Below the pieces are notes generated by a model. That model saw only the letters and a program-made list of their open reading frames with translations, ran no database searches and was not told where the DNA came from. A program made the position numbers and the translations under genes. Positions 9,341 to 18,971 of a stretch of DNA of 30,379 nucleotides are shown one piece after another. Position 1 is the stretch's first letter; every line of letters starts with the position of its first letter. The stretch is from Chromera velia (Eukaryota > Sar > Chromeraceae), in NCBI GenBank assembly GCA_018398765.1, contig JAHBMJ010000023.1, positions 6,142 through 36,520 of the forward strand, written 5' to 3'.

Positions 9341-12113
9341 TATGTGTGCAGACCACTCCGCCTCTTCTCTCCCAATTGCGACTGCGACAGGCGACGATTC
9401 TGCCGATGTCCCTCTGAAGGTGCCGCCCAACGTTCCATTCGTCTCCCGGCCTCCCTGTCTACACCCACAGACAGGCCACTCGCACGGAGTAGGACTGGGG
9501 TACGGGCACACTCTGCGTCGATCCAAAACGTCGGAGCCCCGGCCTGTCTACGACGACCCGGCCCTGAGTCCGGGTAGACGAAAGCCCGCAGGAGCGAGCA
9601 CGCATAGAGCGGGGCGAGTGCCATCCCAGGACCCCCCATCACTGGTTACCCCCCCCATCCAGGGTTTGGGCAGTCAAAGGGGAGACACGAGTCATCGCAC
9701 ACACAGCGCTCCCGTGCATGCAAAGGACAGCTTCCTCGCAAAGGAGGAGAATTCAGCGAGGTCGGTTAGAAGGGTAGGGCAGAACAAGGAAGGTGCATGT
9801 CTTTTGTCCCTTCGAAAAGTTTGATTGATGCTTTCTAGCTTTCTGCTTTGTCAGATGCACCTTGCTTGTCCTCTTCCCATCCTGTGCGTGCAATGTTAGA
9901 GGCATGTGTCCTCCTTTTCCTAAATTGTTTTCTTCAACAGGAATTAAGGCACACGGAATGCATTGGATTGTTTGTGTCCCCTCTTCCTTCCTTCCTTTTG
10001 TTGCAGCAATCTGCCCGTGATGTGCGAGGCCGAGAGGGAGAGAGGCCTGAGGAGACTTCCTGGAGAAACCCCGGGGGAGACTTCAGAGGCTCCCTCAGGC
10101 TCCTCAGGCAGGTACACCCCTTCGTCCTTCGACCCCCACCCGAACGGCAAAATCAACAACCTCAACCCGGTACTCCCTCATCCTCCCTTGCAAGGACCGA
10201 GCGTTGCTGCAGCACATAAAGTCCTCTCCCTCCAGCAGGAGCAGAAGCAGCAGGCCTTTGCCCCCTACGGTCCTGGGAGTGGCGGGAGTCCTGTGCCTCC
10301 TTCTGGTTCTCTCCTCGCGCGCTCCTCTATGGAAGCACGGCAACACATGAATTTGCACCCAAACATGCACCCGCAACTGCTTCACTACCAGCACCAGTCG
10401 CATGCCCCCTTTGCGACCAACCCGACCCCTCCACTCACACACCGCCAGGGAGCACACCACCAAGCTTACTCAATGGCGCGCCACCCGCATCAGCACGCAG
10501 GTCCCTCGCCCCTTCCCTCTGTTGCCTCTCCCTTCATGCCAGCCATGAGTCCCCAATTTGCCCTTCCATCACCCCACCACCCACTGTCTCCGCACGCACA
10601 GTCCCTTGTCGCCCAACCTGCAGGCATCCCCCCTTCCGTGCACCCACATGCTCACGCCCCCCATGCACTGCATCAACACGCAGGAATCCCAAAAGGCCCT
10701 TTCTATGCCCCCCCTGCCCACCACCACCCGCAGCAACAGCCGATTCGCAACACAGACCCAGCAGCAGAGCCTGCCACCACCCAGTCAGCTGTCCAGACGC
10801 CGGCTGAGTCACGGTCAAAGCTTTCCTCTGTTAGAGGAGGGTCGGCAGCTGTGGGAACGCTCAAGAGGGCCCCGGCAGCTGTGGGAACGCTCAAGAGGGC
10901 CCCGGCAAGCGCAACCGAAAAGGAAAAGAAGGAAACGCGAGTCCCCATTACCACTTCCACCCGACGCAAACCGTCGGCACCAAAGCCCCTCAATCAGCCG
11001 GCAGCTTCGAGGCTTTCAGATCGAAAGGCAGCAGGGGGAACGGGCACAAAGCCAGTATCCCCCCCCCACCCTGACGTTAGTAAAAGCCCCACGGCGGAAA
11101 AGAGGCGCGCAGCGAGAGGTGGGGGGATTCCCTCCCAGTCCCCTCCCAGCCCTAAATCCCCCACCTCACGTTCCCGGGGAGCGACAGTGACCTCTCCTCC
11201 CCCTACTTCTTCGAATAAAGTAGGAGGAGCAAGCGCAGCGCTGGCACGAAAAGAGAAGGAAAGGGCTGTGGCTGCAGCGGGGACGTCAAAGACGAGAGGG
11301 GCGAATGTTTTTCCGCAAAAGACCAAGCCAAAGGGCAGAAACACGCCAGGAGTCGCGCAGGCCCCCCAGAGGCCTGCCGTTCCCTCTGTCGAGAAGGAAA
11401 CCCGACAACACCACCGACACCAGCAGACCCCCATCATTCCTCACGGACGTACAGGGACGCCTCTGCGTGACCCCCACCCGAACAGCAAAATCAACCTGGT
11501 ACTCCCTTATCCTCCCTTGCAAGGACCCAGCATTGCTGCAGCACATAAAGTCCTCTCCCTCCAGCAGGAGCAGAAGCAGAAGCAGCAAGCCTCTGCCCCC
11601 TATGGTCCTGGGAGTGGCGGGAGTCCTGTGCCTCCTTCTGGTTCGCTCCTCGCGCACTCCTCTATGGAAGCACGGCAACACATGAATTTGCACCCAAACA
11701 TGCACCCGCCACTGCTTCACTACCAGCACCAGCCGCCTGCCCCCTTTGCGACCAACCCGACCCCTCCACTCACACACCGCCAGGGAGCACACCACCAAGC
11801 TCACTCAATGGCGCGCCACCCGCATCAGCACGCAGGTCCCTCGCCCCACCGCGGTGCAGGCATGCACCAACGCGTGTTGGCAGGTGCTTCGGGTGCGAGG
11901 GCGGGCGGGGCTGGGGGGGGAAGGGTTGGGGTGGGAGGCGGGGGGATGAAGCCAGCGAAGAACGCCCTGCCTGTACCTCCACATCAGGCTCCTGTCTTCC
12001 GCGCCCAGTCGCCTGCGCATCATGCTGTGCGTGGCGGGGCGACGTCTCCCTCCTCCTCTGCCGCTGTCGGGGGCATTGCCTGGCCGAGGGGCGCTTTTGG
12101 GAGGGGTCGGTGA
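3244..12113 (+). CDS. Aurora-like serine/threonine protein kinase, 13-exon model
   Basis: Proposed exons: 3244-3711, 4037-4123, 4417-4533, 4955-4993, 5518-5595, 5973-6029, 6787-6957, 7315-7422, 7646-7721, 8183-8433, 8944-9007, 9352-9760, 10007-12113. All joins are GT-AG with matching phases and give about 1343 residues. Catalytic features in order: LSDFVLADTK lead-in, glycine loop IGKGSFGVV, Lys in FAMKT (residue 184), helix-C Glu in IETEV, hinge LIELCEKGE, HRDIK plus PEN, CDFGWA, activation-loop KKRTFCGTLDYLSPE, DLWQMGVLLFEFLDGKPAF, RDLISRLL, and HPWVLKF. The CGTLDYLxPE and EFLxGKPxF wording is typical of Aurora kinases, which phosphorylate mitotic spindle and chromosome substrates. All catalytic residues are present, so it is probably active. 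The start ATG follows an in-frame TAA. The kinase core is certain; joining of the last three exons is less so. Confidence 0.88.
4037..8217 (+). CDS. kinase catalytic domain, exons 2-10
   Basis: Exons 2-8 are all phase 0, and only the exon 9/10 junction is phase 1 (G|AA restoring Glu before IVTHPW). Exon 4 (4955-4993) is a 39-bp micro-exon encoding DTRLFLLIELCEK. It supplies beta-strand 5 and the hinge, and without it the domain would lack its ATP-adenine pocket. HRDIK and PENLL are split by an intron (6030-6786). Several donors begin GTC rather than GTR (GTCAGT, GTCCTT, GTCCGT, GTCTGT), which seems to be tolerated in this gene. The domain is of normal length, about 265 residues, with no insertion. 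Confidence 0.9.
6030..6162. repeat. (CCTT)n-type simple repeat in kinase intron 6
   Basis: The intron between HRDIK and PENLL opens with about 130 bp of imperfect CTTCCTTT repeats immediately after the donor at 6030. The donor GTCCTTCC is itself absorbed into the repeat. Confidence 0.9.
6581..6808 (+). repeat. 91-bp tandem repeat duplicating a splice acceptor and exon start
   Basis: Two and a half copies with an exact 91-bp spacing: the CCGGAGAACCTTCTGG start of exon 7 appears at 6605, 6696 and 6787, each preceded by the same TTGTTGAGAGCAG acceptor. The first two copies run into TGA eight codons later (PENLLVA then stop; the second has PENLLVA with GTAGCTTGA, also stop). Only the 6787 copy continues into DIVKVCDFG. 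Confidence 0.95.
7070..7167. mobile_element. hairpin insertion 1, 66 bp flanked by 16-bp direct repeats (kinase intron 7)
   Basis: The direct repeat GGTCTGAAGGGAATGT occurs at 7070-7085 and 7152-7167. Between them lies a 66-bp hairpin-forming segment with arms around CATACAG and CTGTATG, an A-rich loop and a right end reading GAATTCTGTATGAAAATAAA then CGCATG. The layout fits a very small non-autonomous element with a target-site duplication. It shares its right-hand core with the insertion at 8518-8601. Confidence 0.65.
8183..9760 (+). CDS. kinase exons 10-12: post-catalytic linker
   Basis: After HPWVLKF, exon 10 (8183-8433) turns acidic and glycine-rich (EEDEETGFVIVEG). Exon 11 (8944-9007) is short, with 64 bp in phase 0 to 1. 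Exon 12 (9352-9760) starts right after a GT-microsatellite acceptor and is Ser/Pro/Arg-rich. The phases agree throughout. Exon 12 could instead run on to an in-frame TGA at 9822-9824, which would end the protein before the long tail; the GCGAG|GTCGGT donor at 9761 is only moderate. A further acceptor at 8760 (followed by PWKEALFSSS) could define an alternative exon. Confidence 0.6.
8465..8652. mobile_element. hairpin insertion 2, flanked by about 51-bp direct repeats (kinase intron 10)
   Basis: Near-identical 51-53-bp segments at 8465-8517 and 8602-8652 (CTGGTGAAG ... TTTGATCTG) bracket a hairpin. Its perfect 18-bp arms are 8517-8534 (GCATTTTCTTTCATACAG) and 8579-8596, and its loop is an ACAT/ATAC-rich simple repeat. 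The right core AAAAAGAATTCTGTATGAAA matches insertion 1. The long flanking repeat is larger than a usual transposase target duplication. Confidence 0.65.
9299..9350. repeat. GT microsatellite forming the kinase exon 12 acceptor tract
   Basis: About 50 bp of TG repeats with occasional TATG run straight into the GTGTGCAG acceptor, so the microsatellite takes the place of a polypyrimidine tract before exon 12 at 9352. Confidence 0.85.
10007..12113 (+). CDS. kinase exon 13 or separate gene: His/Pro/Gln-rich low-complexity tail
   Basis: About 702 codons are open to TGA, with the acceptor TTGTTGCAG at 10006 in the phase (2) supplied by the exon 12 donor at 9761. The composition is dominated by Pro, His, Ala, Gln and Ser, with HQHQ and HPH clusters, a central basic Ala/Pro/Ser section, a Gly-rich stretch near 11870-11945 and no recognisable fold. 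A 127-residue segment occurs twice (see repeats). Long disordered extensions are known on Aurora kinases of some protists, which makes fusion to the kinase plausible. Alternatively the Met at 10020 begins an independent gene. Spliced transcript across 9760/10007 is the deciding evidence. Confidence 0.6.
10131..10512 (+). repeat. coding duplication, copy A (127 residues)
   Basis: This encodes DPHPNGKIN ... ARHPHQHAGPSP inside the tail exon. It matches copy B (11469-11847) nearly base for base, with a few short indels (KQQ versus KQKQQ; NNLNPVLPH versus NLVLPY), all in frame. Confidence 0.95.
10843..10904 (+). repeat. 30-bp in-frame tandem duplication
   Basis: Two copies of a 30-bp unit (GGCAGCTGTGGGAACGCTCA plus ten bases) give AAVGTLKRAP twice in the kinase tail. 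The frame is preserved. Confidence 0.95.
11469..11847 (+). repeat. coding duplication, copy B
   Basis: This is the second copy of the 127-residue segment, in the same orientation and 1338 bp downstream of copy A. Identity is high enough to suggest a recent duplication or ongoing gene conversion. Confidence 0.95.
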
Positions 12114-12239
12114 CAAGGCGGCATCCTGGATCTTTGAGGGGGGGGATCTGTCTAAACTGTGAAAGCAAGAATTGAGTCGGCAGAAAGGGCACTTTGGAAC
12201 TCTTTCTTCAATCGGTTTTGTTTCTTCTTTTTCCCGAAT

Positions 12240-12378
12240 TCAACTGTTCAAAGCTCTTTGGGTGCCCATTGCAATGTTTGGTCTTGAAGCCCTCCCTCTC
12301 AGGCAGTCAGGTGTCCAATGTGTCGATGCATTGCAACTCCGTTTTGTTCGCTGGTCATTTGGATTGTCCCATAACTCT
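12240..12378 (+). pseudogene. LINE fragment, region after the reverse transcriptase
   Basis: Plus-strand reading QLFKALWVPIAMFGLEALPL, then DALQLRFVRWSFGLS within about 20 residues, is the helical segment that follows the RT palm in LINE proteins (Y/FGxExxxL ... LQxRxxRW). It is colinear with the minus-strand fragment at 355-245. It lies just past the kinase stop, has no start, and soon turns into T-rich low-complexity sequence, so it is a truncated copy. Confidence 0.7.
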
Positions 12379-12544
12379 TTTGTTTCTCCCTCTCTTCACT
12401 CTTTTGTTTTCCCCTGTTCATTCATTCCCCCATTCCTGCTGCTGCCCGTACAATCTGTCACCCTGGAGAGGCCCACTATTTCTCTTTCTTCTTCATCTCC
12501 CGCCGGTTCAACCTTCCTCTCCCAAGTCAGTCCTTCTGGGACTG

Positions 12545-12850
12545 CCCTCCCTATGTGACCGTTGAAATCTCCCGCAACAATTCGGAGGTTCCCGAGGGGG
12601 ACAGCATCTGCAGACTGTCAGCATCAATCATCCCTTCTCTCTCTGTCCGCATCCCGAAGCTGCCTGCCTGTCTCTGTGCTGCATGTCGGACTGAGGCTGT
12701 AAGAGATACATGCCAAAGATATGTAGGGTTCGGATGGAGGTGTCGTTGTTCCCCCCTCCTGCCCCCCGAAAGGATACCTTCACAGACATGCGGGCCATGC
12801 TTGGGCCAACGAGGGTCCAAGAAGGTTTCAAGTCACTGACGAGTGCCTTT
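12545..12850 (-). pseudogene. LINE fragment, AP-endonuclease domain
   Basis: Minus strand: 12620-12550 reads LRIVAGDFNGHIG, the GDFNxH active-site motif of the apurinic-like endonuclease that nicks target DNA for LINE integration. The preceding 12850-12630, in another frame, reads like the upstream part of the same domain (WTLVGPSMARMSVKVSF). It has opposite orientation to the adjoining RT fragment at 12240, so these are two separate insertions or a rearranged copy. Frame changes show decay. Confidence 0.65.
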
Positions 12851-12885
12851 CGGATCAAAATGCATACCCACCCAGTGTTGATTTT

Positions 12886-12893
12886 ACATATAC

Positions 12894-12930
<37 letters not shown>
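12886..12930. repeat. TA/CATATA microsatellite
   Basis: An ACATATACATATACA segment is followed by an uninterrupted TA run of about 30 bases. Confidence 0.95.
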
Positions 12931-12932
<2 letters not shown>

Positions 12933-14033
12933 TGGGCAAGACTTTACACTATCATTTAATTTAGCTAGCTAGGATTTTTGAGAATTTTATGGGACTTTAA
13001 CTAAAAATTTAGCAGACACTTATAATTGATGGAAAAGCTGTAATAAGGCTATGCCGGACTATTTTCCTTTCGGAGAACCCGGGTGGGGCCCCGGGTCCGA
13101 GCAGCAGAAGCTCTAACTCCTGCAGTTCCAGGATGGGAGAGCGACTTCGAACCGAAAAATAGAAAAAAATCGTGCAGAAATGTGAAGGGTACCGTTCGAT
13201 TCGTCAGAGTTCACACATCATTTTGGCAAAGTTTCAAAGGACGAAGTTTCCTGTACCGCGCGGTATGAAACCACAAAGTTTGTCGGAACTCGTGGGGGCC
13301 ACGGCATGCTGCGCGCGGCCCAATGCTACAAAAATACGGACACGTGCTGGACCTTCTCACACCGTACAATGCCACCCTTCGTGCTGTGGCCCCCGGATTT
13401 CCAAAGCAATTCCAAGCCAATCCGAGAGCATTTCTGCAAGAACTATGAAACACTCAGCCAACAGATCAGGAAGCTGCATTTCTACTACGTCTGCGTTAAA
13501 GGCTAAGTCACATGTTGGGTTGTCGCAGCGCGGCACGACTTATTTTTACGTCTTCTTTCCTTTTTCTCTTGTCTTGCGTCCGTGTTCCTCCTCACCGTCG
13601 GGTAAGCCCCTCCATCAGGCAGGCAGGGGACGTCTTCCTTTCCATTGCCTAGTAAGAGTCCCTGGGCAACCGTCCGTGTACCCAACATACGACAGCTGCC
13701 GGTAAGTCGGGGATTTTACGGGCGTCCACGGGGAAAGATTGTCGCCCTGTCTTCCAACTCCCATTTTTGTCTCCCACCACCACGGCAGGGGACTGTATTC
13801 TCTGCGTCCTGAAAATGAATGTAGATCGCTTCCCAGGCGGGGGGGNNNNNNNNNNNNNNGGGGGGGGGGGGGGGCAGTGACTCCCCCCGCTTCCATGTAC
13901 AAAGGCACACCGCAGGAGGGTGCACAGCTGGAAACCATGCATGCAAGTCGTCTCGCTGTTTGCGTTCGCCTGTGCAGGCAGGACTCCTTCTCGCAATTCT
14001 CCGAAGTGTCTTCCTTAGTTCTCCTCCATCCTA
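12931..14033. other. non-coding spacer with assembly gap
   Basis: Apart from the gap, I find no supported gene. The frame open at 13172-13705 is compositionally unremarkable, with no start context, splice sites or family signature that I recognise. Confidence 0.4.
13839..13874. other. assembly gap of 14 N within a poly-G run
   Basis: N at 13846-13859 is flanked by seven G on the left and fifteen G on the right. The true G-run length is unknown, and sequence may be missing here. Confidence 0.95.
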
Positions 14034-14289
14034 AACTGACTGTACTGACAATTAAAACTTTTATACTAGAAAGTGACTTTTAATTTTCTATATATCACAC
14101 TAAATTTTATATGCACTTAGAATGATTCTATTTATTGTTTCTTACTTGCATGAAAGTATGAACAACTTTTAAAGATAAGGTTTAATGGGTTTATGGTGTG
14201 TATGTTGGAAATTGTTGGACGTGAGTGAGGTGAAAGAGTTATAGTATGTTGATATGTCAGAGAGTGATTGCAGACTCTGCAGGCATCTG

Positions 14290-15600
14290 ACAATGCGCAG
14301 TGTAATGCACAAACAAGCTAACTTTTACTTTTAATAGAATACGCCGAATCTGCATACTGATGTAAGGAGGGAGCACACAGCGGATAACCCCTATGAAAGG
14401 TAAGAATGAATGTCCATAAACAGATCTGCCGATTTCACACCCACAGAAAACAGTTCAACCAAACAAATGTTGAGCACTATGACCGTACAAGAGGTAAATG
14501 CTTAGCTTCTGAAAGCCTGATCGATCCATGGCCTCTAGCCAGAGGGCCTTGCCCACGACCAGCCATCATAGCGTTCTTGTTTTTTCTAGGTGAGGCCCGG
14601 CACTGACCACTGGGTCTTAGTCCACCCAGGAGCCCTACCTCCAAATTCTTGTGCAAACAAGAGCTGCGCCTCACTCCCACAACTTCAGATCACCCGAGAT
14701 TACCAGCCATAATGCTTTCTCACAAAACCCAAGCACCGACAAACGGTCCTCCGAGAAAGGCTCAGTCTGACCTGCAGCACAGATATACAAAAATTTGTAA
14801 AGTGGCTCACTTTCTGGCCCTCCAGAGCTGGCTCCCTCATCCAGAAAGCCTTTCCAGCTCCTTATCTAGAGCTTGTTAGAGCGTACGCATGGAAGGGATT
14901 CAATAGAAGCTTTACTGGGGCAACTTCGTAGGCCTCTTTGCGTGGAGACGGGCCGTGCCCTTCGTGATGGAAGATCGAAATTGCCCTCTCAGGACAACCA
15001 GTAGAGTGAATGTCATAAACCCAAGAAAAAGCAAAGACGTCAATCCTCTGAACTTTCGATAAAGCCTACTTTCATTGCTGGAGAGCAAGTCTATGTGATG
15101 GGAGAGAGGCGGCACTAGGTCGTGCTTTGATCGACTTGAAACATTCGACGGAAAGCCGATTTTGGGAGCCGATTTTAGATCGGCCAACTATGTGACAGCC
15201 CCGAAAGGCAAGCTACGCGTTGCGGACCAGGGCCTGGCCGGCCACCAAGGCCAAAAAGCACTTCCCGGCTGCGCGCTGACCCATCAAAATGCCGATCTGA
15301 AAAATTCTCAGCCAGGTTTTCAGAAAGTTCTCCTCCAGTCAGAAAGTCAGGTCAACAGAATGGGCCTCTATCCACAAAATCTCGTTGTTAAACATTCCAT
15401 TGGATTGTATTGGAAGGCTTGACAATGACGAAATCGTGTTCAGCTTTTTATTCCAGAACCTTATTTTTGGAGGGGTTACAGATTCCAGAGTTTTTTCCCC
15501 CTCCGGTATCTGACAGATACCTCTGGTTGCCTCGGTGTAAAGGAGTTATACAATAACTAGAAGGGTTGCTGTACCAGTTTAGATCGCTCAATCAGGTTAG
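14290..15600. other. unassigned interior of the candidate transposon
   Basis: Open frames here (for example 14912-15187 minus and 15162-15422 plus) are short, and neither motif nor splice context supports them. I see nothing nameable except a small perfect hairpin near 15506-15523 (GGTATCTG/CAGATACC). Confidence 0.35.
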
Positions 15601-15628
15601 TTCGTTTTGTGTTGTTCCACCAGCAATA

Positions 15629-15858
15629 AGGGGGGGTGGATCCTCTCGCAGGGGGACGAAGCTGGCCAATTTGGAACCCCTGGTGGAGGGGGGGGGTCCG
15701 ACCTGCTCTGCAGGTTTGCGTCCAAAATGTGTTTAGGAGTGTTTCCTAGACACATTTTGGACGCAAACCTACAGAGCAGGTCGGACCCCCCCCCTCCACC
15801 AGGGGTACCAAATTGGCCAGCTTCGTACCCCTGCGAGAGGGTCCACCCCACCCTCCCA
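15629..15858. repeat. near-perfect 230-bp palindrome (foldback)
   Basis: Arms of about 105-113 bp are centred at about 15742, with a loop of only a few bases around TAGGAGTGTTTCCTA. The left arm holds GGCCAATTTGG and CCAAAATGTGT, and the right arm holds their complements. A handful of mismatches distinguish the arms. It would form a long hairpin in single-stranded DNA or RNA. Confidence 0.9.
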
Positions 15859-16214
15859 GTCAAGGAATTAAAAAAATCTTGTTTGCAGAGATGAGCCTTC
15901 TTGGTACATGCAGAAGGCTTTGTACGATGTCTATGAATGTCCTTGTGTGGCTGCAACCTGGCCATTATGGTTTCTGAATGACTGACCGGTCTGCTCTCGG
16001 CAAAGCACAAAACTGCCGTCTCCCTTTGCATGTGTTGTTCACCCCCTGCCGTCTCCCTCTTTGCAGGTTGTGGGTCTCCTCCAGGAGATGCTTGTTTTGG
16101 CTCCCAGTCCTTTAACTCCTCCAGAGGTAGGTCTTTGCATTTTCGTTAAGGCTGCAGTCTTTAGACTGCGAAAGGGAGCAGTGCCCCTACGTGCCGAGCC
16201 TATGTTTTTTTCTA

Positions 16215-16955
16215 CCTGCCTGACTGCCTCCGAAATTTCGCCCTTCTTGCCTGCTTGACTGCCCTCTAGCTTTCGGCCTTTCTGTTTGGCTAAATGCCTT
16301 CCTAATTTCGGCCTTTCCGCCCGCCCTATTGCCTTTTTTAATTTCGGCCTTCGCCGCGCTCCCAATTTTGGTCTTCCTGCTTGCCCGATTGCCTTCTCAA
16401 TTTCGGCCTTCTTGCCTGCCTGACTGCTTTTCAGAGTTTTGCATTCCTGCCATGCTGACTGCTTTCTGATTTTGGCCTTCTTACCTGCCTGACTGCCCTC
16501 CAAATTTCAGTTTTTCTGTCTGCCTCAATGCTTTCCAAATTTCGGCCTTTCTGTCTGCCTGACTAACTTCACAATTTCGGCCTTCCTACTTGTCCGGTTG
16601 CCTTCCCAATTTCGGCTTTCCTGCCTGCCTGATTGCCTTCCCTATTTCGGCCTTCTTTCCTGCCTAAGTTTCCTCCTAACGCTTCCTAATTTCGGTTATC
16701 CTGCTTGCTCGATGGCCTTCCCAATTTTGTTCTTCCTGCTGGCCCGATTGTCTTCCCAAGTTCGGCCTTCTTGTGTGTCTGACTGCCTCCCAGAGTTCGT
16801 TCTTTCTGTCCACATGCCTGCCTTCCAATTTTGGTCTTCTTGGCGGCCTGACTGCCTTCCAATTTCAGCCTTCCTGCCCGCTTGATTGCCTTCCCGATTT
16901 CGGCCTTCCTGCCCATCCGATTGCTTTCCCAATTTCGGTCTTCCTGCTTTCATGT
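16215..16955. repeat. diverged 35-bp minisatellite, about 21 units
   Basis: The unit resembles CCTTCCTGCCTGCCTGATTG followed by CCTTCCCAATTTCGG, with heavy substitution between units. It is clearly the same minisatellite family as the homogeneous one inside the introns at 19.8, 20.5 and 23.7 kb. The period of 35 bp is not a multiple of three, so the charged reading on the minus strand is not a protein. Confidence 0.9.
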
Positions 16956-17159
16956 ATCATTCTGAATCAGATGCAAATTAAAGATACAGGTTATGTTTGC
17001 ATGTATGCTTTTATATGTATTCTGGTGATTCGACTGACTTTCTGTTTGTGTGCACGTATTTCTGTAGGTGGCGTTTATGGGTATGCATGTTTAATATATA
17101 CTGAGCTGCTCCCCCCCTCCCCCCCCCTGCCCCTGACATGCCCGCCGTTGAGCAGTGCC

Positions 17160-18190
17160 TCATATGAATTGAAAATAAAACAGTTATGATCATGAGAAGA
17201 AATGCTTCAATCAGATCGATTTAGAGCCATTCAGATACATTTTTTTTTATGTTTTCGTCTTAGCGTTAATTTACGATGATAGGTACCAGACAATTTATGG
17301 TTTTGAAAAAATATATACTCTATATATACATTTTTTTATTTCATTTTTTAAACATCTTACTAAGCTTAAATAGTCTTAAATAAATTATGAAAATCAATTA
17401 GTTTAAAGGTTAAACTATCTATTTTAATGTTTTATAAACTAAAATTTTTAAAGTCACTTTCTAGTACAAAAGTTTCAATTGTCAGTACAATCAGTTCCCA
17501 CCCCCCTTTTCAACTGCCCCCAACACGTCTCTCCTCTCCTCTCTTGCTCAACTCTCATCTCTTCGGCCGCTCTGCGCTTCCCTTCACCCTCTTCCCTCTC
17601 TTTCTTTCCTCCCCTCTTCACCTATCATTTGCGTGATTAAAAGCAACTCCTCTACCATTTGTGTGATTGAAAGTATGCGTAATCTTGATATATTTATTCA
17701 TTTTTCGTCGATCCTAAATAAATGAATTGTATGCATGTGCATGCACATCATCAGTAAAATAACTCATTTGTGCTTCCAATAATTATTATTAAAAATTGAT
17801 AATCATTATTATTTTTTGATAATCATTATTCAGTTTTTTCATAAGTGATAAGTGATTTAGTGCATGGTGCCCTAGAGCACTGTCGTCGTTTTGTCTTATA
17901 GAGGTCGCCCCCACAAACGGCAGGAGGGTGTACCTCATCGCTGAGGCTCAGACCATACCCGGTGGCCCATCTAGTTTCCTAGGCCACTAACAAATAACAA
18001 TCTGTCTGCGCTTTGCATACTGTGGTCAATGGGCTGCTTAGAAGGGACTGTTTCAAAAATCGATCCAATGACACAAGATGAAAGGACACTTTCAAATTAG
18101 CTTTATGCACGTCGCCCTCTTTCTATTCTTCTCTCAGCGATTTTTCCTTCTCCCTCCCTCAGCTGCTGTGTACCTGCTTCTATCGCCTCC
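17160..18190. other. AT-rich spacer with TGATAATCATTAT motifs
   Basis: Between 17760 and 17850 the motif TTGATAATCATTAT repeats. It is the same motif that frames the foldback elements near 26.2 and 29.1 kb. The stretch 17880-18000 is GC-richer (CGGTGGCCCATC ... GGCCAC) and unassigned. Confidence 0.45.
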
Positions 18191-18780
18191 AAGATGGTTT
18201 TGTATTCTTCTTTTCTTCTTTCTGTTCCTCATTTTCTTTTAGTGATCACTCTGTGCCTCTGTGCCAACACTGTTTCATCCAATGAGCTTCCCGGTACGTA
18301 CCTTCCTGGGGTTTCCTTGAACACTCTTCTTTTGAACGCCGCCCTCCCCAGAAACTCATCTACCACACTATGCCCTTCGTTTATCAAGAATTTGAACAGA
18401 GCCTCAGTCTGCAGTATAGCTTCTTCTTTATCCTTCTCTTTTCTCTTTGCAAACTTCTTTTACCCTCTTTTCTCTTCCCCTGTTCTAGTCTGCTCCTAAT
18501 ACTCTATATATGTCCGCTCTCTCTCTATCATAAATGATCATGAATTGGACATAATCGAACACTCCATCAGCATATGGATCTCATCCTCCAACACCTCTGT
18601 TTCTATCCATCCTTTGCAAAAAGGGCAAAGTCTCTCCTCCAACGGCACTCTCTGCCCTCTTTTTTCTGGCACTTTCCCCTTTGTTCCTGCTAACGTCCTG
18701 TCTCCCACTCTACACGCTGCTCTCCTTCTGTGCTCTCCTCTTGGTGCTACCTTTCAATAACAGAAGGGCACCCGTCCCAG
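18190..18780 (-). pseudogene. LINE fragment, C-terminal CCHC zinc-knuckle region
   Basis: Minus strand 18650-18541 reads VPLEERLCPFC, then 13 residues, H, MLME, C. This C-x2-C-x13-H-x4-C knuckle, with the preceding LEERxC and the LEDEIHML wording, is the usual end of LINE second ORFs (RxCxxC...EDExHxxxxC). Further along the minus strand, 18440-18280 reads FKFLINEGHSVVDEFLGRAAF, consistent with the extreme C-terminus. Stops occur between the blocks. The plus-strand frame at 18194-18499 that looks like a signal peptide is its antisense. Confidence 0.7.
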
Positions 18781-18971
18781 TTTTTCTTTCTCTATTTTCA
18801 TTCCTTCTCTTGGTCTCTCTTCTGATGTTTTCTCAAATAAAGTGAGCTGCAGTCTGTTTCCATTTGCTTTTGTTCTGTATATACGCATGTGCTATATTGA
18901 CGTTTCTGTTTTTTCTCTCTTTCTTCTATCTCTAGCTCTCTTTCACTCCCCTTTCAATTCTCCACCTGAAG

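Larger units (their letters stand above)
14034..17496. mobile_element. candidate 3.46-kb non-autonomous transposon bounded by inverted repeats
   Basis: Left end 14034-14082 (AACTGACTGTACTGACAATT ...) is the inverted copy of right end 17449-17496 (... AATTGTCAGTACAATCAGTT) with only a few mismatches over about 48 bp, including the shared core TACTAGAAAGTGACTTT. Both ends continue inwards into AT-rich DNA that is unlike the GC-balanced flanks. Inside are a 230-bp palindrome and a 740-bp minisatellite, but no open frame I can assign to a transposase. No clear target duplication is visible at the ends. Confidence 0.6.

Noticed and set aside
13172-13705. 177-codon plus frame
   Set aside because: No motif, no splice or start support, and it lies in repeat-rich spacer.
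16215-16955. Regular 35-bp repeats resembling a CRISPR array
   Set aside because: The units abut without unique spacers, and the context is eukaryotic; this is a minisatellite.
18194-18499. Plus-strand frame starting with a signal-peptide-like hydrophobic stretch
   Set aside because: It is antisense to the LINE C-terminal region, whose zinc-knuckle motif is the stronger signal.
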